From: Paludibacter jiangxiensis
GTDB lineage: Bacteria > Bacteroidota > Bacteroidia > Bacteroidales > Paludibacteraceae
Length of the DNA stretch: 64,000 nucleotides
Assembly (NCBI GenBank): GCA_945870155.1
Contig: CAMBSB010000006.1
Span: 1-64,000 of the forward strand
Direction: 5' to 3'
A program made the position numbers and the translations under genes. Each line of letters starts with the position of its first letter. Within the stretch, counting starts at the first letter, position 1. The notes beneath the pieces are model-generated. The model ran no database searches. It was not told the DNA's origin and saw only the letters and a program-made list of their open reading frames with translations. Positions 8,210 through 16,038 of the stretch are shown piece by piece.

Positions 8210-11200
8210 TTAAAGCTTATTTATTTTTTGTTCGTTTTTATATGCAAAATAAATCAGCAAAATAATGCCTATAATGATTAAATACAATACTGTCGGAATG
8301 GGCGGAGGTGTTCCCTGGCCATAAGAATGCATTCCTGAAAGATAATAATTAACACCTAAAAATGTCATAATAACTGAGCTAAATGCAATCATAGCTGCCG
8401 TATTAAAAACCAATAAATTATTGGTTTTAGGAATCTTACGTAAGTGCAAAATAATTGAATAAACTAAAATACTTACTAAGGCCCAAGTTTCTTTGGAGTC
8501 CCAGCCCCAGTATCGTCCCCACGATTCGTTGGCCCAAACACCACCAAGAAAAGTACCCACTGTGAGCATAAACAGACCAATTATAAGCGAAAGTTCAATT
8601 ATATAGCTAAATTCCTGAATGTTATCATTAATTTTCAAGGCGTTTTTTGTTGTACGAGCTATCATCAAACACAAGTTAAAAAACGACAACATGGCAGCAG
8701 TTGCTAAAAAACCATAGCTGGAAGTAATTACAGCAACATGAACAACGAGCCAATAAGATTTTAACACCGGAACAAGATTTGTTATTTCAGGATTCATCCA
8801 ACTCATTCCGGCAACTGACAAGGCTATAGCTGCCAGTAATGATGTAATGGCAAGTGTAATAGGATTTTGACCTGCAAATACTAATCCGGCTAAAGCTGTT
8901 CCCCAACCTACAAAAATCATGGCTTCATAGCCATTGCTCCACGGGGCATGACCAGAAATATACCACCGAAGTGCCAAACCAGCCGTATAAACCAAAAACA
9001 TAAATGCCAGTGGATAAATACTCTTATCCAGGTATTTATCAATTTTCGGGTTGAATTTTAAAATATTGAAAACATGCAAGGAAATTAGTATAATTCCTAT
9101 CAAACCATACAAAATGGCTAAGGTGAGAAATATACTTAAATTGTTATAAATCACCTCTAATTTTACTCGGTTTTTATCAGGAAGCTGGCTACCGCCATTA
9201 ATTTGTTGGTAATTTTTCAAACTGAGTAAAACATTATTTGCATCAGTCCAGTTTCCGGTTTTTTCTGCCTGAACAACAGCTGAAAAGTAGCTATTAATCA
9301 AATTTTCCGGATTAATCGCTTTTGGTTCTGACATGGCTGCACTTAATCCACTCATCATGCCATTTTCCATTGCAGACATATTATTATTCATCATTCCGGA
9401 TTTCGATTCAGTTTCAGCCATCATTTTATTTGATGCAGCATCAAGCTTTCCTGCTTTTCCACTTTTACCGGTTACGGGGCATTTATCATCGGAATTTACA
9501 GTCATTCCTGTTTTTCCTGACATTGGATTACTCGCGCTGCCATCCATTTCGGGCATAACTTCATTGGATGCCGATTGTTGTGTGAAATCTACAGCAGAAA
9601 TCCACTTGTCGGTATCATGTCCACTAACAGGAAAAATTGTGAGCATATTTCCATTAAAAATAGCATTAACAATATTAACTCTTTCGTCAACATTAATAAT
9701 TTCTTTTTCGTATTGATTACGCATCGAAGGATCCTTTTGATAGATAGCATCAACTTTATCGGCAAGCCTATACAAGCCTTCATTATTCATGTCGAAAAGT
9801 TGAGTGAATGATACAAAATCTTTTTCAGCTCCCAATTCTTTTGCCAATCCTTCGTGTGCGATTTTAATAATTGGCTCATTTTGCCAGTATTCCGGGTTGG
9901 TACACATCCCTAATAAAACTTCCAAAGATGACTGACTTTTATAAGTCGTTTTCTTTGATATTTTGCGAATCAAATCGGAGGCATAAGTACTAATAGGCTC
10001 AACTCTACCTTGAGCACCATCTTGAATTAACAAGCTGCTTAATGCCTTAATATGAGCTTCTTTGCTAGTATTCGTAGCAGCAGAAATTGAAACCGAACCG
10101 GCCAACAAACCAACCAAAACCAACATTTTGGCTAATTTGCGTTTCTTTTGCATTTCATTGCTTAGTTTTATTACAGTATAGAAACGGCTGTTTTTATTAA
10201 ATAATGTTAGAACCATACCAATTAGCATTAAAAGATATCCAAAGTAAGTAATCATAGTACCCCAATAATCTTTATTAACCGACAATATAGTTCCTTGTTC
10301 ATCATTGTCATACGACGATTGAAAGAAACGATAACCACGATAATTAAGAATATTATTCATGTAAATACGAAATGGAGTCACTTTTTTAGTTTCGTTATCT
10401 GTTAAAGTAATTTCACTTGCATAGGACGATGGGCTATTTGATCCAGGATAACGATCGAGTTGGAAATCGCGCAATGTTATACTAAAAGGTAGTTTTTGAG
10501 GTAAATTACCATAAACAACACTTACTTTAATGTCATTAAGCAAACAAGTTCCAATATTTGAACTTTCGTTTTCGTCAACCAACAAATTTAGCTTTTTTGA
10601 AATACTTCCATCACTCACATTAAAAATCAGGGCATTTTTTGGTTGAATCGTAACACTCATCTTGTTTAAATCAGGCATTGACTGAGTTAAACTCTTTACG
10701 GAGTTTGGTAAGAATTTTTTAAGTACAAAAACGAGATGCTCACTTTTGTAAATTGTTTTTACTTCGGCTGGAGTAAAAGTACCTATTGGTATAATAGATT
10801 CGGTACCCTGCATCATCGACATTTTTACCACAGGAGTATTGGCTTGCATTAAAAGCTGTTCACCATCCATAGTGAAATTTATATCAGCTTTGACAGTGGA
10901 GTCGGAAAATGCAAAAATTAAATTATTGCTTTCACTACTTTCGCCATCCATAAGTATGATTTCCTGACCTTGGTTATTCTCATTCATCACAAAAATAATG
11001 AACCCAGGTTTACCTTGCTCATCAGCCTCCAGGCTTTCTATTGCGTTAGGAAGAAATAGTTCAGTTTCGACAGTTAAAGTTTTCCCTGCAATTTCAAGTT
11101 TTTGTGAAAATTCATTTGATTCGGTTTGACCAAATTTTACTTCCTCGTTTTTTTCAACTTTCTGACCATTTAATTCGGCCATAATTTTCACAGAACTTAT

Positions 11201-11554
11201 TTGTGAAGAAATTTCATTGCTGGTTTCACCTTCGCGTATATGCATAATTCCTTCTGAACCAAAATATCGTGTAATACCTGCACCAACTAAAATTATTATA
11301 AATGCAATATGAAAAAGCAAAATACTAAACTTTCGAATATTCAATATTTCGTATCTTACTATACTTCCAATTAAATTTATAATAAGTAAAAAAAGTAAAG
11401 CTTCGAACCAAAATGCATTATAAACCAATTCTCTGGCCATTTCTGTACTTTCGTTACTTTCTATAAATGTAGCATAAGCAATACCTATGGCAAATATTGT
11501 TAACAATACCACGCTACTTAACATGGAGAAAAGTACATCATTTAGTTTTTTCAT
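8210..11554 (-). CDS. Fused cytochrome c biogenesis protein (ResB/CcsB + CcsA, system II)
   Basis: N-terminal ResB-like region (TFIESNESTEMARELVYNAFWFEALLFLLIINLIGSIVRYEI, GYRFFQSSYDNDEQGTILSVNKDYWGTMITYFGYLLMLIGM). C-terminal CcsA with WWD-type motif (GGVWANESWGRYWGWDSKETWALV). Start revised to 11554 (MKKLNDVLF). Confidence 0.92.
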   Translation of the reverse strand: MKKLNDVLFSMLSSVVLLTIFAIGIAYATFIESNESTEMARELVYNAFWFEALLFLLIINLIGSIVRYEILNIRKFSILLFHIAFIIILVGAGITRYFGSEGIMHIREGETSNEISSQISSVKIMAELNGQKVEKNEEVKFGQTESNEFSQKLEIAGKTLTVETELFLPNAIESLEADEQGKPGFIIFVMNENNQGQEIILMDGESSESNNLIFAFSDSTVKADINFTMDGEQLLMQANTPVVKMSMMQGTESIIPIGTFTPAEVKTIYKSEHLVFVLKKFLPNSVKSLTQSMPDLNKMSVTIQPKNALIFNVSDGSISKKLNLLVDENESSNIGTCLLNDIKVSVVYGNLPQKLPFSITLRDFQLDRYPGSNSPSSYASEITLTDNETKKVTPFRIYMNNILNYRGYRFFQSSYDNDEQGTILSVNKDYWGTMITYFGYLLMLIGMVLTLFNKNSRFYTVIKLSNEMQKKRKLAKMLVLVGLLAGSVSISAATNTSKEAHIKALSSLLIQDGAQGRVEPISTYASDLIRKISKKTTYKSQSSLEVLLGMCTNPEYWQNEPIIKIAHEGLAKELGAEKDFVSFTQLFDMNNEGLYRLADKVDAIYQKDPSMRNQYEKEIINVDERVNIVNAIFNGNMLTIFPVSGHDTDKWISAVDFTQQSASNEVMPEMDGSASNPMSGKTGMTVNSDDKCPVTGKSGKAGKLDAASNKMMAETESKSGMMNNNMSAMENGMMSGLSAAMSEPKAINPENLINSYFSAVVQAEKTGNWTDANNVLLSLKNYQQINGGSQLPDKNRVKLEVIYNNLSIFLTLAILYGLIGIILISLHVFNILKFNPKIDKYLDKSIYPLAFMFLVYTAGLALRWYISGHAPWSNGYEAMIFVGWGTALAGLVFAGQNPITLAITSLLAAIALSVAGMSWMNPEITNLVPVLKSYWLVVHVAVITSSYGFLATAAMLSFFNLCLMIARTTKNALKINDNIQEFSYIIELSLIIGLFMLTVGTFLGGVWANESWGRYWGWDSKETWALVSILVYSIILHLRKIPKTNNLLVFNTAAMIAFSSVIMTFLGVNYYLSGMHSYGQGTPPPIPTVLYLIIIGIILLIYFAYKNEQKINKL

Positions 11555-11641
11555 ATTACACGTTTTATAAAAAAACTCCACCTAACAATCTAATAATTAA
11601 TGTGGAATTTATGAGAAATATTTTGATTTAAAAATTAAAAA

Positions 11642-12175
11642 TCAATTTGGCGTCCATTTTAGCGATCCAATTGAAATACCTGATTTTGCAGCAGGTGTTT
11701 GCATATCAACTACTGTACCCTTGTTAAATGTAAAACTTACAAACTTGCCAGTTCCATTGTTTTCAGTAAATTCAATGCACAATTTATAAATACCATCGCC
11801 AACATCATTTCCACTTTTATCCTTACCATTCCAAGTACAATTACTAGTCCCATGTTTGGATAAAGTTGCTCCAGTTATGGCATCTGTCGTATTTCCCGAA
11901 GAATTTGATTTATACCAATTAGTTAGATATTGTTTTCGAGAAGCAGCATTTACCTGTAGTGATTTCACAAAAGTTCCTGTACTGCTTTCAATCCAAATAG
12001 CCAACACGTGCGATGGTGCATATTGACCGTTGTAAGTACTTGTTGTAGCAGAGACTACTAATGAACCGGGAGTTTTAACTGAATTTGTAATAGGGTCTTC
12101 AGTACAGGATGGTAAAATTAATAAGAAAATAAAACCCAAAATTAGCAAGAATAAATTTTTGTTTGTAGCTTTCAT
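11642..12175 (-). CDS. DUF2271-like lipoprotein
   Basis: Lipobox LPSCTED. Motifs HVLAIWIESSTGTFVKSLQV, DAITGATLSKHGTSNCTWNGKDKSGNDVGDGIYKLCIEFTENNG resemble DUF2271 proteins (recalled). Confidence 0.72.
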   Translation of the reverse strand: MKATNKNLFLLILGFIFLLILPSCTEDPITNSVKTPGSLVVSATTSTYNGQYAPSHVLAIWIESSTGTFVKSLQVNAASRKQYLTNWYKSNSSGNTTDAITGATLSKHGTSNCTWNGKDKSGNDVGDGIYKLCIEFTENNGTGKFVSFTFNKGTVVDMQTPAAKSGISIGSLKWTPN

Positions 12176-12504
12176 AATAAATTTTTGTTTGAATAATTTA
12201 CAAAATAACTCCTAAAGACCTAAGTTTATTGTAATCATTATAATTTTAGAGTTATTTTTAATTAGAATTAACCCTGCAAATCCATTTTTAAAATGATTAA
12301 AATTAAATCAAAAGCTTGATTTTAAAAATATAAAAGTAAATTATTCAATGTAAAATACAATAAAACAAACACTTAATTTTTGGTTCACAAAAATAATTAG
12401 TATCATTAAAATCGTTTGTTTTCGCAAAGATAGAAACAAAAATTCAATAGCAGAAATATTGATATAATTGAGATAAATCATAGGTAAATGAAAATTTTAA
12501 ACAG

Positions 12505-12536
12505 TTTTGAAATTCATAATAAAAAATGTACTTTTG
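12505..12536 (+). promoter_or_regulatory. Bacteroidetes-type promoter for lptB
   Basis: TTTTG at 12505-12509, 19 bp spacer, TACTTTTG (TAnnTTTG) at 12529-12536, 18 bp before ATG at 12555. Confidence 0.65.
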
Positions 12537-12554
12537 CGAATCAAATTGAAGAAT

Positions 12555-13307
12555 ATGGAAAATGAAGGAATGATACTTCGTACGGAGCATCTTTTTAAGA
12601 AATATGGCAAACGTACTGTAGTTAATGATGTATCAATTAATGTAAAACAAGGCGAAATTGTAGGTTTACTAGGGCCAAACGGTGCCGGAAAAACAACAAC
12701 ATTTTATATGACTACCGGACTGGTAACGCCTAATTCGGGGAAAATATTTTTAAACGATGTGGATATTACAAAATATCCCGTTTATAAACGTGCTCAAAGC
12801 GGTATAGGTTACCTGGCTCAGGAGTCTTCGGTTTTTCGGAAAATGACTGTCGAAGATAATATTATTGCAGTTTTGGAAATGACAAAGTTTAGTAAAGAAT
12901 ATCAAAAAGAAAAACTCGAAACCCTGATTTCGGAGTTTAACCTTGAAAATGTTCGTAAAAACATTGGCGATAGATTATCAGGTGGAGAACGCAGACGCAC
13001 TGAAATAGCTCGTTGTTTGGCCATCGAACCACGTTTTATTATGCTTGATGAACCATTTGCCGGTGTCGATCCTATTGCAGTTCAGGACATTCAGGATATA
13101 GTTTGGAAATTAAAGGACAAGAATATTGGAATTCTTATAACTGACCACAATGTGGATGAAACTTTAACCATAACTGATAGAGCCTATTTACTTTTTGAAG
13201 GTAAAATTCTGTTTAAAGGTACTTCACAAGAATTAGCCGACAATCCTGTTGTGCGTGAAAAATACCTGGGTAGAGATTTTAAATTGAAAGAAAAAACCAG
13301 AATATAA
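12555..13307 (+). CDS. lptB: LPS export ABC transporter ATP-binding protein LptB
   Basis: Walker [10 protein letters not shown], signature LSGGERRR, Walker [14 protein letters not shown], characteristic [19 protein letters not shown]. Start revised to [18 protein letters not shown], because the ORF-track start overlaps the promoter. Confidence 0.93.
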   Translation: MENEGMILRTEHLFKKYGKRTVVNDVSINVKQGEIVGLLGPNGAGKTTTFYMTTGLVTPNSGKIFLNDVDITKYPVYKRAQSGIGYLAQESSVFRKMTVEDNIIAVLEMTKFSKEYQKEKLETLISEFNLENVRKNIGDRLSGGERRRTEIARCLAIEPRFIMLDEPFAGVDPIAVQDIQDIVWKLKDKNIGILITDHNVDETLTITDRAYLLFEGKILFKGTSQELADNPVVREKYLGRDFKLKEKTRI

Positions 13308-13382
13308 TAGTTTTTTCGTTTAGTGTTTCAGGTTTCGTGTTCGGGATGATTTAGTTCCGAGTTTGTCAAGTTTTGATTTAAT

Positions 13383-13532
13383 GATTTGAGGGTTTGAAGA
13401 TTTGAGGGTTTGAAGATTTTAAAATTTGATGTTTAAATTGCTGTAATTTAATCTTTTGTCTTTGTTCTTTGATCTTTGATCTTAAAATCTTGGCTATTTA
13501 ATCTTTGTTCTTTGATCTTTGTTCTTTGTTCT
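13383..13532. repeat. Low-complexity intergenic tandem repeats (16-bp unit x2 and heptad TCTTTGN)
   Basis: gatttgagggtttgaa x2 at 13383-13414; tctttgt/tctttga heptads at about 13457-13482 and 13502-13532. Confidence 0.85.
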
Positions 13533-13545
13533 AAATAAAAAAAAT

Positions 13546-14094
13546 ATGCCCGATAATTCTTATATTGTTGATAATCAGATTTTATTAAAAGAATTAAGTC
13601 AGCAAGAAGTTGCTCCTATCTTTAATATAATTGATGCTGAAAGAGAATATTTAGGCAAATGGCTACCATTTGTTGAATATACTTTGGAAATTACAGACAC
13701 ACAAAACTTTATCGAAAGTTTAGAAATTTCAGAAACGAAGGATTTTACTTTTGCTATTTACTTTGAAGATAAATTTGTGGGACTTGTTGGATTAAAAGAT
13801 CCGGATTATGACAATAAAAAAGTAGAAATTGGCTACTGGTTATCAGAAAGTTACCAACACAAAGGAATAGTTACCCGTTCGTGCAAAAAATTGATTGATA
13901 TAGCTTTCAATAAATTGGAAATGAATAGGATACAAATAAAAGTTGCCACTGAAAATTTAAAAAGTCAACAAGTAGCTGTAAGATTAGGTTTTAAATATGA
14001 AGGCATTGAACGTGAAGGTGAGCTTCATAAATGTGGTTTTCTTGATTTGAATGTTTACAGTTTATTGAGAAATGAATTTACAGTTAACAATTGA
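13546..14094 (+). CDS. GNAT N-acetyltransferase, RimJ/RimL-like
   Basis: EIGYWLSESYQHKGIVTRSCKKLIDIAFNKLEMNRIQIKVATENLKSQQVAVRLGFKYEGIEREGEL; start at MPDNSYIV. Confidence 0.87.
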   Translation: MPDNSYIVDNQILLKELSQQEVAPIFNIIDAEREYLGKWLPFVEYTLEITDTQNFIESLEISETKDFTFAIYFEDKFVGLVGLKDPDYDNKKVEIGYWLSESYQHKGIVTRSCKKLIDIAFNKLEMNRIQIKVATENLKSQQVAVRLGFKYEGIEREGELHKCGFLDLNVYSLLRNEFTVNN

Positions 14095-14114
14095 TAGTTG
14101 AAAATTAATACAAC

Positions 14115-14153
14115 AAAAAATCCCTGAATCATAATGATTTAGGGATTTTTCTT
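14115..14153 (+). terminator. Rho-independent terminator
   Basis: aaaaaatccctgaatcataatgatttagggatttttctt: AAATCCCTGAATC/GATTTAGGGATTT stem flanked by A and T tracts. Confidence 0.75.
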
Positions 14154-14219
14154 TAAAAAAATGAACAGAATTGCAAAATACAGGTTAAAAAAATGTGTGT
14201 TTTTAATTTAAATTTAGAA

Positions 14220-15554
14220 CTAAATAATTCCTTGTGCTAACATTGATTTGGCAACTTTAAGGAAACCGGCAATGTTAGCCCCTTTCATATAATTGATATA
14301 TCCATCCGATTGACGGCCATATTTTACACATTGTGCATGAATTTCACTCATAATCTGGTGCAATTTGGCATCAACTTCGGCGGCTGTCCACGAAATATGC
14401 ATGGCATTTTGTGTCATTTCAAGTCCCGAAGTAGCAACTCCACCTGCATTCACTGCCTTGCCCGGACCGTACATAATTTTATGTTCTATCAAAAGTTCAA
14501 TTGCTTCGGGCGTACATCCCATATTCGAAATTTCGCCTACACAGATTACTCCATTGGCTATCAATTTTTTAGCATCTTCTTCGTTCAGCTCGTTTTGAGT
14601 GGCACATGGCAATGCAATATCCACTTTTACTTCCCAAGGACGCGTATTTGGAACAAAAACAGCTCCATATTTTTCAGCATAAGGCGAAACTATGTCATTA
14701 CAGGTGGCACGAAGTTCAAGCAAATACTCAATTTTTTCACCTGAAATTCCGGCTTCATCATAAATATAACCATCAGGACCTGAAATCGTTACAACTTTAG
14801 CACCCATTTCTGTTGCTTTTATAGCAGCACCCCAAGCAACATTCCCAAATCCTGACAAAGCTATCGTTTTACCTTGAATACTTGTGCCGGCAGTTTCCAA
14901 CATTTGTTTTACGAAGTACAATCCACCAAATCCAGTTGCTTCAGGACGTATTAACGAACCGCCAAATTCAAGATTTTTGCCCGTAAGTACACCTGTATTT
15001 TCGCGTGCCAATTTACGATACATTCCATATAAATATGCAATTTCTCGTCCACCCACACCAATATCACCGGCAGGAATATCTGTCTCAGGGCCAATATGTT
15101 GCCAAAGTTCAAGCATAAAAGCTTGACAAAATCGCATAACTTCAGCATCCGATTTCCCACGTGGATTAAAATCTGATCCACCTTTTCCACCGCCCATTGG
15201 AAGTGTTGTAAGTGCATTTTTGAAAATTTGTTCAAATCCCAGGAATTTTAAAATCGAAAGATTAACTGAGGGGTGAAACCTTAATCCGCCTTTATAAGGT
15301 CCGATGGCATTGTTGAATTGAACTCTGTAACCTAAATTTACCTGAACATCACCTTTATCGTCCACCCATGGCACTTTAAATGTGAAAATTCTGTCCGGTT
15401 CCACCAGACGTTCGGCAATTTTTACTTTTTCGAACTCAGGATGATCATTGTATACATCCTCAATAGTTACGAGGACCTCTTTTACTGCTTGTAAATACTC
15501 ATTTTCACCCGGATGTTTAGCTTCTAGTTGTTGGATTAATTTTTCAATATTCAT
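14220..15554 (-). CDS. gdhA: NADP-specific glutamate dehydrogenase
   Basis: Motifs GGLRFHPSVNLSILKFLGFEQIFKNALTTLPMGGGKGGSDFNPRGKSD, PAGDIGVGGREIAYLYG, SGFGNVAWGAAIKA. Confidence 0.96.
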   Translation of the reverse strand: MNIEKLIQQLEAKHPGENEYLQAVKEVLVTIEDVYNDHPEFEKVKIAERLVEPDRIFTFKVPWVDDKGDVQVNLGYRVQFNNAIGPYKGGLRFHPSVNLSILKFLGFEQIFKNALTTLPMGGGKGGSDFNPRGKSDAEVMRFCQAFMLELWQHIGPETDIPAGDIGVGGREIAYLYGMYRKLARENTGVLTGKNLEFGGSLIRPEATGFGGLYFVKQMLETAGTSIQGKTIALSGFGNVAWGAAIKATEMGAKVVTISGPDGYIYDEAGISGEKIEYLLELRATCNDIVSPYAEKYGAVFVPNTRPWEVKVDIALPCATQNELNEEDAKKLIANGVICVGEISNMGCTPEAIELLIEHKIMYGPGKAVNAGGVATSGLEMTQNAMHISWTAAEVDAKLHQIMSEIHAQCVKYGRQSDGYINYMKGANIAGFLKVAKSMLAQGII

Positions 15555-16038
15555 TTTATTAGATATTTAATGTAATACTTATATAGATTTTAAATGAAAT
15601 TTATTTTATAATATTCAAAATTTTGTCGATATTGTTGTCAATTATTCAATTAATTAACATTATAAAGGCGTATTCATAGAATTTTATATCAATTTTATTA
15701 TGACAATTATATCATTTTGATAGTTATATCGAATTTAATAAGCAATAAAACAATTCAAACGAACTAATAATCAGTATTTAAACCCATTTTTACTGTCATT
15801 TTGATTATAGTGCAAGTTTAATGCTTTTATTTGTTATAATCAAACTTTTTGATGTATTTTTGAGAAATAATTTTTAAAGATAATAAATCTATTGCAATTA
15901 TTCATGTTTATCTCAAAAAAATGAGTATAAATTGGTCATAAACCAATTCACAATATAAAACAAGAAAAAATCAAAAAATAATTTTTCTATTATACTTGAT
16001 ATGAATATCAATATCTTAATCTGAACAACATTAAATTT

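Noticed and set aside
9322-9811. Plus-strand ORFs opposite the ResB-CcsA insert
   Set aside because: Antisense to a confidently assigned gene, with no recognisable motif.
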